Of a DNA stretch of 64,000 nucleotides, positions 27,825-36,476 are shown piece by piece. The notes under the pieces are model-generated. The model did not search any database, was not told where the DNA came from, and saw only the letters and a program-made list of their open reading frames with translations. A program made the position numbers and the translations under genes. How positions within the stretch are numbered: the stretch's first letter is position 1; every line of letters begins with the position of its first letter. The DNA lies in assembly GCF_037081775.1 (NCBI RefSeq), contig NZ_JBAMHQ010000001.1, positions 744,001-808,000 of the forward strand, read 5' to 3'. Origin of the DNA: Haladaptatus sp. ZSTT2. GTDB taxonomy: Archaea > Halobacteriota > Halobacteria > Halobacteriales > Halococcaceae.

Positions 27825-29483
27825 CTACAGACGCTTGCTCACGTACGGGCCGTCTTGGTGGTAGCCCAACTTCTTGCGGTAGTACTCGCGCACGCCGATA
27901 CCGGAGATGACGCTCATCTTGTCGAAACCGGCCTCACGGGCGAGTTCCTCTGCGTGGGCGAGCAGTTTCTTTCCGTAGCCGCGGTGTTGCCAGTCGCCTT
28001 CGCCCTTCCCGACGCCGATTTCGTTGCCGTAGACGTGGAGTTCGCGGATGAGCGCGGCGTTGTCGAGTTCGCGGCGCACGGGGTTGCCGGGGAAGCGCAG
28101 GCGACAGAAGCCAATCAACAGGTCTTTGACGGGATCTTCGAAGCTGATGAAGTGTTCCTGACCGCCCGCTGCCTCGTACTCTAACACCTGCAATTCGATA
28201 TTCTCCGGGTCGGGGTCTGCGTCGTTCATCCCGACCTCGCGGGCGCGGATGTCGCGGCATTTGCCGCCCTTCTCTTCTAGGCGTTTCTCTGCGAGTTGCC
28301 GGAGGTTCGACTTCCAGACACCCGCGTCGATGAAGTCTGCGGGGATGTCGCGTTGGACGCGCTGGAGGCGGGTGTACGGCGGAATCATGTCCATTGCCTC
28401 TGCGACGATGTCCGCGGCTTCCTCATTGTCGAGTGGCTCGTACTCGTCGCGTCGCCACATGTCGTACGTAATCGTATCGCGGACGACGAGCGTCGGGTAG
28501 ATTTTGAGGAAGTCGGGCCGCCAGTCGGGGCTCTCAAACAGTTGGCGGAAATCTTCGATACACATCTCGTGGGACATACCCGGCTGGCCGGGCATCATGT
28601 GGAAGCCAACTTTGAACGCCGCATCGCGCAGCCGGCGATTCGCGTCAAGCGAGGCCTGAATCCCGTGGCCACGATGCATGTCGCGGTTGATCCGTTCGTA
28701 GGTCGTCTGGACGCCTACCTCGACTTTCGTCCCGCCAAGGTCGAGCATGCGGTCGATTTGTTCGGGGTCACACCAGTCCGGTTTCGTCTCGAAGGTGGTG
28801 CCGATGTTGCGAATGGCCCCCGTCTCGTTTTCCGCGATAACGTCCTCTAAATATTTGAACTCGTAGTCGTCGAAGTCCTGTGCGAAGCTGACGCCCTCTG
28901 CGGGTTCCGGTCGCTTGTCCAGGTTGTAGTCATTCAGGGCTTCGAGCGCACGCTTGACGAACCACTCCTGATAGTCGTGGCTCCGTGCGGTCATCGTCCC
29001 ACCCATCAAGATGAGTTCGACCTTATCGACGGGATGGCCAATCTCGCGGAGCTGTTCGAGGCGCAGTGTGACCTGTCCGTAGGGGTCGTAGTCGTTTTGC
29101 ACGCCGCGGGCCGCAGCGGGTTCGTGGCCGGTGTAGCTCTGCGAACTGGAGAACTCAGAGGCCGGGCCGCCGGGACAGTAGAGACACTTCCCGTGGGGGC
29201 ACATGTGCGGGCTGGTCATGATGGCGACGGGGGAGACGCCGGAAGCCGTCCGCACGGGTTTGCGTTGGAGCACCTCAATGAGTTCTTCGCGGCGCTCGAA
29301 CGGGCCGTAATCGAGCAGTTCCGTGTTCTTCGGAACTTTTGGCGAGGAGAACTCAGAACAGACGTTCAGCTTCTCCTTCTCCAGATTGTCGCTGTCGATG
29401 TCGCCCGCGAGAATCCGTTCGACAAGCTCTGCACAGGCCTGTTCAAACGCATCGGTTTCCGTGGGTTCGGTGTCAGTTCGCAT
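27825..29483 (-). CDS. elp3: tRNA uridine(34) acetyltransferase / radical SAM enzyme Elp3
   Basis: The 552-residue protein has a radical SAM domain with the cluster motif CPHGKCLYC (Cys95, Cys100, Cys103; CX4CX2C) and a long YGQVTLRLEQL to GFHMMPGQPG region. The C-terminal GNAT domain (about 400-552) includes GWQHRGYGKKLL-type acetyl-CoA binding (DWQHRGYGKKLLAHAEE). Archaeal Elp3 alone carries out the first step of cm5U34 formation on tRNA. The plus-strand frame across it is antisense. Confidence 0.96.
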   Translation of the reverse strand: MRTDTEPTETDAFEQACAELVERILAGDIDSDNLEKEKLNVCSEFSSPKVPKNTELLDYGPFERREELIEVLQRKPVRTASGVSPVAIMTSPHMCPHGKCLYCPGGPASEFSSSQSYTGHEPAAARGVQNDYDPYGQVTLRLEQLREIGHPVDKVELILMGGTMTARSHDYQEWFVKRALEALNDYNLDKRPEPAEGVSFAQDFDDYEFKYLEDVIAENETGAIRNIGTTFETKPDWCDPEQIDRMLDLGGTKVEVGVQTTYERINRDMHRGHGIQASLDANRRLRDAAFKVGFHMMPGQPGMSHEMCIEDFRQLFESPDWRPDFLKIYPTLVVRDTITYDMWRRDEYEPLDNEEAADIVAEAMDMIPPYTRLQRVQRDIPADFIDAGVWKSNLRQLAEKRLEEKGGKCRDIRAREVGMNDADPDPENIELQVLEYEAAGGQEHFISFEDPVKDLLIGFCRLRFPGNPVRRELDNAALIRELHVYGNEIGVGKGEGDWQHRGYGKKLLAHAEELAREAGFDKMSVISGIGVREYYRKKLGYHQDGPYVSKRL

Positions 29484-29603
29484 CAGCAGTTGCTATGGGT
29501 AGGTCATGGCGTGTGGCGAATAAGATTGTCGCTCGGAAACCGGCACACGCCCCGTGTAGACAGTTCGCACACGTATTTCTCCCCGAATCGCATAGAAACG
29601 CGC

Positions 29604-30173
29604 ATGCACTCGTTCGAGTTTCACGTCGTCACCGCCGACCGCTGGGACGACTTCGAAACCCTGTTCGGCGACAACGGCGCGTGCGACGGCTGTTGGTGCA
29701 TGTGGAACCGACAGACACAGGCCGAGTACAACGCCAATCGAGGCGATTCGAATCGCTGGCAGATGCACGACATCATCCACGCTGACGGGAAACCCGGCAT
29801 CCTCGCCTACGCTGACGGCGAGCCGGTTGGCTGGTGTTCGGTCGCGCCCCGCGAGGAGTTCGGCCGCCTCGCGCGCTCCCCTGTCATGAAACCCGTCGAT
29901 GACACGCCGGTCTGGTCGGTCGTCTGCTTCTACGTGGACAGAGCTGCACGCGGACAGGGCCTCACCGTCGCCCTGCTGGACGCCGCAAAGGAGTACGTCC
30001 GTGCGGAGGGTGGGACGGTGCTCGAAGGCTATCCAGTAGACCCACAGGGTGACCGCGTCTCGCCTACGTCTGCATGGTACGGCCTCGCGAGCGCGTTCGA
30101 GGAAGCGGGGTTCGTGGAAGTGGCTCGCCGCAAAGAGACGCGGCCAGTCATGCGATTCGAACTGGAAACGTAG
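29604..30173 (+). CDS. GNAT family N-acetyltransferase with Cys/Trp-rich N-terminus
   Basis: The 189-residue protein starts MHSFEFHVVTADRWDDFETLFG and has a CDGCWCMWNR cluster at about residues 28-37, seen in a subgroup of GNAT proteins. The acetyl-CoA loop is ARGQGLTVALLDAAKEYVR, followed by EGYPVDPQGDRVSPTSAWYGLASAFEEAGF. The acceptor is unknown. The frame is open far upstream over the elp3 antisense strand, so the ATG at 29604 is used. Confidence 0.87.
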   Translation: MHSFEFHVVTADRWDDFETLFGDNGACDGCWCMWNRQTQAEYNANRGDSNRWQMHDIIHADGKPGILAYADGEPVGWCSVAPREEFGRLARSPVMKPVDDTPVWSVVCFYVDRAARGQGLTVALLDAAKEYVRAEGGTVLEGYPVDPQGDRVSPTSAWYGLASAFEEAGFVEVARRKETRPVMRFELET

Positions 30174-30211
30174 TCACTCAGGGCTGGTGAGAACGGAGAG
30201 AGAATGCCGAG

Positions 30212-32320
30212 TTACGCGAGCTGTTCTGCGACCGTTGCGATGACGGCTTCGAGAACGGCGTCGCGCTCGCCGACGAGGAATTCGAGTTTCCCGTCGTGGG
30301 CGCTGCGCGGGGTGACGCCCGCGTTTGGCACGCGGAGGCGTGCGGCTTCGGCAACTTCGCGCACGTCCACGTTGGTCGTCGCGCGGATGTGGATTTCGTC
30401 GTCAGCGAGGCCGATGGTCACGAACGGTTCGCCCTCGCGGTTGCGGCGGTGGACCTCGTCAAGGAGGAGTTCCGTTGGCGGGAAGTCGAAGCGGTTCGTG
30501 TAGGCGTCGGTGTCGAGGACGGCGAAGTTGACGCCGCCTTCGTCCACGTAGTCTAAGTTGGCTTCCGCCGTTTCGAGTTCGTCGTCGAGCTTGGTGCGGA
30601 ACTGCTGGGCGATGTGGCTTGCAAGGCCGCCGACTTCGCCGAACAGGAGGTCGGTGATGACCTCGCGTTTGTCCTCGTAGGACTGGTAGTAGGCTTCGAG
30701 TGCGATGGCTTCGCGGAGTTCGCGGGTCGCCTGCTCGTCGTAGCCAGCGTTTGCGGCGAGTTCGACGTACTGTTCTGGAGCGTCCTCCCAGAAGCTGACT
30801 GCGGGGATGTGAGCGAGATCGTCGCGCACACCGGAGTTGACGCTCGCGGCGACGTTCGCGCCGAGGACGGTGCTCGTGAGGTTCGCCTCGAACGCCTCGT
30901 CTTTGAGGTTCGGGTTGAGCATCGTATCGACGACTTCAGCGACTTCCTCGTCTGCGACGGCGGCGTCAACGACGACCTTCGGCGCGCCGTAGATGTCGAG
31001 GAGTTCGAGGCCGTCGAGCGACTCCTTCGTGGAGCCTGCGGCGGCGAGGACGAACAACGGGAACTGCTCGTCGTGGCGGTCGCGGTTCGAGAGCATGTTG
31101 GTGACGTCGCCAGTGGCGTCGTCCATGCCGTAGACGCCGTCCTGCAGCGGACGACGGTCGAAGTAGTGGTAGATGGCGTCTTCGCGGGAGTGTTCCTCGC
31201 GGATGAGGGGCAGGGTGGCGCGCTCGATTGCGGCACCGGTGAGGTAGCCGTCTGCCGTTGCGCTGTGGCGGACGATGACCGGGCGGCCCTCGATGACGGC
31301 GCGGCGGATGGCGGTTGCGACGTCACGAATTTCCGCAGAGAGCGCGGAAACGACGGCATCCTCTGCGAGTGGCTCGGTCGCCTCGGGGCGGGCGCGGGCG
31401 TCTAAGGCGTTCTTGAGACGGCCTTCGACGGCGTCGCGTTCGCCGCCTTCTAAGATGTCGAGGTCTTCGGTCTCGACCTGGAGTTCGTCGCGGCGCATCT
31501 CGACTTCGCCGTTGAGGCCGATGATGTCGCCAACTTCGACTTCGGGGTAGGCGCGGACGCCTGCTTCGACGAATGCGGCGGCGTCTACGGTACCGGTTTC
31601 GTCGCGGATGGTGAACACGGTGGGGCCGCTCGTCTGGCGGACACCGGTGACCGTCCCTTCGAGGCGGGCGTTCTCGCCAACGTGGTCTGCGAGCGTGCCG
31701 ATTTCGACGCGCTCGTAGGTGACGCCCGCATCGTCGGCGTCTGCTGGCGTCGTCGTGGTTTTGTCAGGCGTTTCGCGCTCGGTTTCTTCTGCTTGCTGTT
31801 CGTCTGCTTGCGGTTCTGACTGTTGTTCTTCTTCTTCTTTCTGCTTTTGCGTGCGACGCTCGTCGTCTTTCTGCTGTTTGGCTTTCTGCTTGTCAGAAAG
31901 CGTCTGGCGGACGACGGCGCGCTTTTCTTTCTTTGGCTTCTCCGCCGGCAGCTCGTCGCCCTGTGGCGTCTGGATGAGCTTGCCGCGGAACTCGCTGTCG
32001 GCTTGGCGAATCGACCATGCAAGGTCGATGTTGCCGTTGTTGTGCACTTTCGTGACTTGGACGTAGACCGGATCGCCTTCTTCCCAGTTGAGGGAGTCGA
32101 GACGGCGGTCTAGCTCGCTTTTGTGGAGGAGGCCGGTGACGCGCTCGCCGATGTCGATGAACACACCGAACTCAGCGAAGCCGTCTACGGTGCCTTTGTA
32201 AAAGCGGCCGGGGGTCAGTTGACCGGGTCGATTACCAGTGAACTCGAACACGACGTCCTCTTGATGGACGTCGCAGATGGGGCCGTTTGCCTCAGCCCCG
32301 CAGATGATACACTTATCCAT
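30212..32320 (-). CDS. S1/OB/DHH-family protein (COG1107, RecJ-like) with degenerate active site
   Basis: The 702-residue protein has, in order: an N-terminal CIICG zinc motif, an S1 RNA-binding domain (FYKGTVDGFAEFGVFIDIG), a long Gln/Glu/Lys coiled linker (about 135-200), an OB-fold domain (GTVTGVRQTSGPTVFTIRD) and a DHH phosphoesterase-like region. Motif I reads RHSATADGY, so the first Asp is missing, and the DHH motif reads VVDAAVADEE, with both His replaced by Ala. No GGGH-type DHHA1 motif is evident. The protein may therefore bind nucleic acid without cutting it; a structural replication or RNA role is possible. Confidence 0.85.
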   Translation of the reverse strand: MDKCIICGAEANGPICDVHQEDVVFEFTGNRPGQLTPGRFYKGTVDGFAEFGVFIDIGERVTGLLHKSELDRRLDSLNWEEGDPVYVQVTKVHNNGNIDLAWSIRQADSEFRGKLIQTPQGDELPAEKPKKEKRAVVRQTLSDKQKAKQQKDDERRTQKQKEEEEQQSEPQADEQQAEETERETPDKTTTTPADADDAGVTYERVEIGTLADHVGENARLEGTVTGVRQTSGPTVFTIRDETGTVDAAAFVEAGVRAYPEVEVGDIIGLNGEVEMRRDELQVETEDLDILEGGERDAVEGRLKNALDARARPEATEPLAEDAVVSALSAEIRDVATAIRRAVIEGRPVIVRHSATADGYLTGAAIERATLPLIREEHSREDAIYHYFDRRPLQDGVYGMDDATGDVTNMLSNRDRHDEQFPLFVLAAAGSTKESLDGLELLDIYGAPKVVVDAAVADEEVAEVVDTMLNPNLKDEAFEANLTSTVLGANVAASVNSGVRDDLAHIPAVSFWEDAPEQYVELAANAGYDEQATRELREAIALEAYYQSYEDKREVITDLLFGEVGGLASHIAQQFRTKLDDELETAEANLDYVDEGGVNFAVLDTDAYTNRFDFPPTELLLDEVHRRNREGEPFVTIGLADDEIHIRATTNVDVREVAEAARLRVPNAGVTPRSAHDGKLEFLVGERDAVLEAVIATVAEQLA

Positions 32321-32377
32321 TAGCCGGTAAAAACGGCCCTGGACTAAAACGGTTATCGGATTCCTGCTGTCAGCGAC

Positions 32378-32641
32378 CTACTCGAATATCGCAGTTTCTG
32401 CTTCGAGTGAGTCTATCTCGTCTCGCACTTTTTTCGCGTCATCCGGGAACAGCGCGACCTGCACTTCGTTGCCCTCATCGTCGTGAAACACGAGTTTGAC
32501 GCGCTTATCCCCGAAGGCTCTCGCCTCCGCCTCAGCCACGTCGAACAGCTTCGCCGTCGCGGATTTGTTGGCCGGGCCGACGTTTTTTATCGCACCGTCT
32601 TTCAGTTCCACCATGAACTCAGCGAGTTGGAGTGTCAGCAT
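32378..32641 (-). CDS. Small conserved haloarchaeal protein, unknown function
   Basis: The 87-residue acidic protein (MLTLQLAEFMVELKDGAIKN) has a central beta-rich part (KRVKLVFHDDEGNEVQVALFPDD) and a helical C-terminus. There is no signal or membrane segment. An internal ATG at 32614 is an alternative start. The gene is 57 bp downstream of the S1/DHH gene on the same strand in transcript order it follows the YIP1 gene. No named family recognised. Confidence 0.7.
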   Translation of the reverse strand: MLTLQLAEFMVELKDGAIKNVGPANKSATAKLFDVAEAEARAFGDKRVKLVFHDDEGNEVQVALFPDDAKKVRDEIDSLEAETAIFE

Positions 32642-32665
32642 GCCTCCCGATTCACAGCGGAGGGG

Positions 32666-33259
32666 TTAAACGATACCGAGAAGCGTCGCAAACGCAGGGA
32701 ACCCACGGAAGCCGAAGCCGAAGATGATGGCCGCGGGTATCGCCCCGAGCACCAGTGCGCGCGGAATCGAGACTTGATGGATTTTATGGACGCCAACGAC
32801 GAGGAGCACCGCGCCGTATAGCGCACATGCCGCCCGCACCGCGGGTATCGGAATCCCCGCAAACACACACGGGGCTGCGGCGTAGGCGAGCAGTTGCACC
32901 GTCTCGCTCACGCCGCCGCGCTCGGGGGCGAACGGAATCAACAGGAGCGTCTGGATGGCGGCGGTCAGGTGGAGTGCGGCGGGCGCGACGAACAGCGCCG
33001 CCAGCGCGAGCGCGAAGATGAACGAGAGTGATTCCTGCCCGCCGAAGACGGGATAGGCGTTCTCGACGAGCAGAAAGCGCGTCGCCTCTTCGATGGTCAC
33101 GACGAGACCCGCAAACACGAGCCCCGGCGCTTGGTCGCCCGGCGCAACGGCTGCACGAAAGAAACGTCGGGGGCGAACCAAGACTTCGACCCACGCCTGC
33201 GCGAGTGCGACCGGCCCGCGGTCGCGGCCACCGGTCGGATTTTCAACCCACTGCGTCAC
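32666..33259 (-). CDS. YIP1 family membrane protein
   Basis: The 197-residue protein begins with a short cytosolic part (WVEVLVRPRRFFRAAVAPGDQAPGL, the typical Yip1 lead-in) and then has five transmembrane helices with few charges. Archaeal YIP1-like proteins have no defined function. The start lies 7 bp after the tdk stop on the same strand, so the two are probably co-transcribed. Confidence 0.85.
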   Translation of the reverse strand: MTQWVENPTGGRDRGPVALAQAWVEVLVRPRRFFRAAVAPGDQAPGLVFAGLVVTIEEATRFLLVENAYPVFGGQESLSFIFALALAALFVAPAALHLTAAIQTLLLIPFAPERGGVSETVQLLAYAAAPCVFAGIPIPAVRAACALYGAVLLVVGVHKIHQVSIPRALVLGAIPAAIIFGFGFRGFPAFATLLGIV

Positions 33260-33266
33260 AAGCGTC

Positions 33267-33851
33267 CTAGTCGGTGCGAAGGGTATGACAGTTGCGACAG
33301 CGCGCTTCGTAGCTCTCCTCTGCGCCGACGAGAATCGTCGGGTCGTCTACGTGCGCGGGCACGCCGTCGATGAGTCGCTGGGTGCGGGTCGCTGGTTCGC
33401 CACATTTGATGCAGATGGCTTGTACCTTATCGACGTACTCTGCGACCGCAATCAGGTTCGGAACCGGCTCGAACGGCTCGCCGCGAAACGTCATGTCGAG
33501 GCCGCTCGCGATGACCCGGCGACCGTCTTCTGCGAGCTGTTCGCAAACGGAGACGAGATTCTCTGAGAAGAAGTTGGCCTCGTCGATGCCGACGACCTGC
33601 TCGCCGTTGAGTGCCTCGAAGATTTCCGGGCCGGGATTCTCAGGGTCTACGACGAGCGCCTCCCACTTCGCGCCGTCGTGGGAGCCAATCGTTTCGGTGC
33701 CGTAGCGGTCGTCGATGGAGGGTTTGAACGCCGCGACCTCCTGACCCGCGATTTCTGCGCGTCGAAGACGACGGAGAAGCTCCTCCGTTTTTCCGGAGAA
33801 CATACAGCCGGAAATCACCTCCACCCAACCGCTGTTGGTGATAGCGTGCAT
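33267..33851 (-). CDS. tdk: Thymidine kinase
   Basis: The 194-residue type II thymidine kinase phosphorylates thymidine to dTMP for salvage. The Walker A motif is SGCMFSGKTEELL near residue 14, the Walker B motif is VVGIDEANFF with the catalytic Glu, and the lasso zinc site has CIKC and CRNC. The thymidine-binding loop GLDMTFRGEPF is intact. The ATG at 33851 is the family start. Confidence 0.96.
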   Translation of the reverse strand: MHAITNSGWVEVISGCMFSGKTEELLRRLRRAEIAGQEVAAFKPSIDDRYGTETIGSHDGAKWEALVVDPENPGPEIFEALNGEQVVGIDEANFFSENLVSVCEQLAEDGRRVIASGLDMTFRGEPFEPVPNLIAVAEYVDKVQAICIKCGEPATRTQRLIDGVPAHVDDPTILVGAEESYEARCRNCHTLRTD

Positions 33852-33918
33852 ATCCTCTACACGGACGAGCGAGTAGCAAAATAGTTGTCAATCGCGGCGG
33901 CGCGACACTCCGGATTGC

Positions 33919-34500
33919 TTAATCGTCCGCACCGACGTTCTCCTCTCTCTCTGCGGTGCGCGGGTCGGCTTCGATGTTCCAGAACTGCACCACGCGACGC
34001 CCGAGTGTGCGAACGCGTTTTTCCATTTCTTCGTCGACGAACTCGCCGTCGTAAAACTGGTCGCGGACGCCCGGAATCGCGGCCTGATGGGGCAAGACCC
34101 ACGCGCCGAGCGACCGGCCGACGCTCCGGAGGTGTTCGAGCGCCGTCGTCGGGAATCGGCCACCAGACACCGCAAGGAGGCCAACGGTCTTTTCGTCGAA
34201 CTCGTCGAATCCGGCGTAGTCGAGAATCGTCTTGAGCGGCGATGAGTACGAGCCGTGGTACATGGGGGTTCCGAGGACGATAGCGTCTGCGTCCTGCAGT
34301 GTCTGCATCAGGGCAGGCACGTCACCCGGCTCGCGCTTGTCTGCGTCGAAAAGGGGGATATCCATGCCGCGCAAGTCTACGAGTTCCGTCGTCGCGCCCG
34401 CGAGTTCGGCTTCAGCAAGTACGTGAAAGAGCGCGGTTCGCGTGTAGCTCTCGTCACGGAGGCTACCACAGACGGCAACGACGTGTGGGGCGTCAGTCAT
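33919..34500 (-). CDS. NADPH-dependent FMN reductase family protein
   Basis: The 193-residue flavodoxin-like protein has the FMN-phosphate loop CGSLRDESYTRTAL and the motif GTPMYHGSYSSPLKTILDY (ring contact). These are typical of the NADPH-dependent FMN reductase / azoreductase family. It is cytosolic. The acceptor could be a quinone, azo compound or chromate-like substrate. An acidic tail (residues 175-193) is usual for haloarchaea. Confidence 0.9.
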   Translation of the reverse strand: MTDAPHVVAVCGSLRDESYTRTALFHVLAEAELAGATTELVDLRGMDIPLFDADKREPGDVPALMQTLQDADAIVLGTPMYHGSYSSPLKTILDYAGFDEFDEKTVGLLAVSGGRFPTTALEHLRSVGRSLGAWVLPHQAAIPGVRDQFYDGEFVDEEMEKRVRTLGRRVVQFWNIEADPRTAEREENVGADD

Positions 34501-34546
34501 AGCTGTTGGTCACGACCGGGTATTGAAAAGCAGACGGGTTTCGGGA

Positions 34547-35455
34547 CTATCGGCGGAGCGCCGCTTCGTTCGTCTCCGGGTCGAACGCAACGAGTTCGTC
34601 GCGGTCTAAGTCTGCGAGCAAGCCAGCAAGCCACTCGCGACCATACTCGCCCTCCGGTGTGTAATCGACGCGAATACGCGGCCCGAGTTCGTCGACCGTG
34701 AGCGAATCGTACTCTTTGAGAACGTTCACGACGCGCCCGCGGAACTGCCGACGACTCCCCTCGAACTTCGGTTGCGTTGGCACGTCCGGCGCAGTAAAAT
34801 CACCCGTCTCGTAGGCCTGACACCATGTCCGCCACGGACACTCAGCCGCGTCGCACTCGGGAACCTTCCCGCAGGCCACCCCACCTAATTCCATGATGGC
34901 GTTGTTCCACACCCGCGATTCACCCTCGGGCATGAGTTGGTTTGCGGCCTCCTCGAACACCGCGTCGTCGTCCGGCAGGTCGAACGCGCGGTACGTGACG
35001 CGTTTGACGTTCGTGTCCACGACGGCATCGCCGGTGTTGAACGCGAAACTCGCTACCGCGTTCGCCGTGTACGGGCCGACTCCCATGAGTTCCTGTAAGC
35101 CCTCGGGTGTTTTCGGGAACTCGCCGTCAAACTCTTCGACCACCTGTCGGGCGGCCTCGTGGAGGTATTTCGCCCGGTTGTTGTAGCCAAGACTCATCTC
35201 GCTCCAGAAGCCGACCACGTCGGCGCGGTCAGCGTCAGCGAGTTTTTCAGGAGTAGGCCAGCGGTCGAGGAACGCTTCCCACGCTTCCACGACGCGCCCG
35301 AGTTGGGTCTGCTGGCTCATCACCTCGGAGACGAGAATGGCGTAGGGGTCGTCGGTTCGCCGCCACGGAAAGTCGCGGTGGTCTGCCTCGTACCACTCGA
35401 CCAGCGCCAGCTGGACGGCGTCTAAGTCTGCGGGAAGCGACCACGCTTCAGTCAT
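34547..35455 (-). CDS. mutY: A/G-specific adenine glycosylase
   Basis: The 302-residue base-excision-repair enzyme removes adenine opposite 8-oxoguanine. It shows SEVMSQQTQ with the catalytic Glu, the helix-hairpin-helix LMGVGPYTANAV, VVDTNVKR with the conserved Asp, and a 4Fe-4S cluster (CGKVPECDAAECPWRTWC). The C-terminal region is short and lacks a full NUDIX-like domain, as is common in archaeal MutY. The start is an ATG with no close Shine-Dalgarno. Confidence 0.95.
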   Translation of the reverse strand: MTEAWSLPADLDAVQLALVEWYEADHRDFPWRRTDDPYAILVSEVMSQQTQLGRVVEAWEAFLDRWPTPEKLADADRADVVGFWSEMSLGYNNRAKYLHEAARQVVEEFDGEFPKTPEGLQELMGVGPYTANAVASFAFNTGDAVVDTNVKRVTYRAFDLPDDDAVFEEAANQLMPEGESRVWNNAIMELGGVACGKVPECDAAECPWRTWCQAYETGDFTAPDVPTQPKFEGSRRQFRGRVVNVLKEYDSLTVDELGPRIRVDYTPEGEYGREWLAGLLADLDRDELVAFDPETNEAALRR

Positions 35456-35521
35456 TGGCGGAGGTAGGCACAGCGCGCGTTTAGGGGTAGTGGTTTTCTC
35501 CCCGTACGGAGTGGGTCAGCC

Positions 35522-35908
35522 ATGGCACGACAGAACGTTTCGAGCGGGACGACGTGGGAACCAATTGTCGGCTATTCGCGGGCAGTTCGAATCGGCAATC
35601 GCGTCTCGGTGTCGGGAACCACCGCGACAGACGAGGCGGGGAACGTCGTCGGCGAAGACGACCCCTACGCCCAGACGAAGCAAGCGCTCGCAAACGTCGA
35701 AACGGCGCTCGATGCGGCGGGAGCGGGATTCGAGGACGTGATTCGCACCCGTATGTTCGTCACGGACATCGACGCGTGGGAAGCGGTTGGTCGCGCCCAC
35801 GGAGAAGTATTCTCTGAGATACGCCCGGCGACGAGCATGGTCGAGGTGCGGCGGCTCATCGACCCCGCGATGCTGGTCGAAATCGAAGTCGAAGCCGTCT
35901 TCGAGTGA
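35522..35908 (+). CDS. RidA family protein (enamine/imine deaminase-like)
   Basis: The 128-residue protein has the Rid/YjgF fold with [18 protein letters not shown], a helix [17 protein letters not shown], and the active-site Arg in [12 protein letters not shown]. The final [28 protein letters not shown] matches the family, including the conserved Glu. Members hydrolyse reactive enamines from PLP enzymes as trimers. It is divergent from mutY. Confidence 0.92.
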   Translation: MARQNVSSGTTWEPIVGYSRAVRIGNRVSVSGTTATDEAGNVVGEDDPYAQTKQALANVETALDAAGAGFEDVIRTRMFVTDIDAWEAVGRAHGEVFSEIRPATSMVEVRRLIDPAMLVEIEVEAVFE

Positions 35909-35947
35909 GCGGGAAACAGTCAATTGGTTGTCTCTTGAAGCAGGACT

Positions 35948-36107
35948 ATGCGCCTGACTCCCTCCTCGCTCCTCTGGTTTGGGATCGTGCTCATCGTCGT
36001 CGGCCATACCGAAAGTGTGGTGGCCGAGAATCGGTCTCGCCTGTATCGCAATTGCCATTCCGTGGTACGCGCTCGTGACAGTCGAACAGAGCGAGGCAAC
36101 GAGCTGA
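35948..36107 (+). pseudogene. Small membrane protein gene interrupted by a +1 frameshift
   Basis: The ATG frame reads MRLTPSSLLWFGIVLIVVG, a first transmembrane helix. Past the GGCCATACC stretch near 36005, hydrophobic coding continues in the +1 frame as KVWWPRIGLACIAIAIPWYALVTVEQSEATS, ending at TGA 36105-36107. Removing one C from the GGCC run would restore a single 52-residue two-helix protein. In the actual frame translation runs on into arginine/serine-rich sequence. It is either a recent mutation or a sequencing error. Confidence 0.55.
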
Positions 36108-36149
36108 GTAGACGAAACCGGTTTCAGTCGTCCCATCCACCTACCGGCT

Positions 36150-36476
36150 ATGAGTCTCGACGACCTTTCCGAGGATATCGAACACCAGTATACGGCGCTC
36201 GATGAGTCGTTGCCCGTGAATTTAGACCGGGAGACGAAAAACGAACTCGCAGTGCTCACGACCGCGCTCGAACCCGACAACCCGGACGAACTCGTCCGCC
36301 GGGCGGTGCACCTGCTGTTTCAGTCGATTGTCGAGCGCGGGACGCTCGATTTCCACCTCCGGCGGCGCTACGACGTGACCTACGACGAGTACCTCTCGGG
36401 GATGACTTACGAGGACATGACCGGCGGCGGGTACGACTACCCACAGCGCGACGACGAACGGCGCTACCAGTTCTGA
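36150..36476 (+). CDS. Conserved haloarchaeal protein, unknown function
   Basis: The 108-residue acidic protein is mostly helical in the middle (NPDELVRRAVHLLFQSIVERGTLDFHLRRRYD) with a Tyr/Asp-rich tail (YDVTYDEYLSGMTYEDMTGGGYDYPQRDD). The DELVRRAVHLLF helix resembles the second half of a ribbon-helix-helix domain, but this is weak. Its stop is adjacent to the stop of the convergent flavin reductase gene (no gap). Confidence 0.75.
   Translation: MSLDDLSEDIEHQYTALDESLPVNLDRETKNELAVLTTALEPDNPDELVRRAVHLLFQSIVERGTLDFHLRRRYDVTYDEYLSGMTYEDMTGGGYDYPQRDDERRYQF

Noticed and set aside
28977-29603. N-terminal extension of the GNAT gene over elp3
   Set aside because: Composition is antisense-like and the ATG at 29604 gives the family N-terminus.
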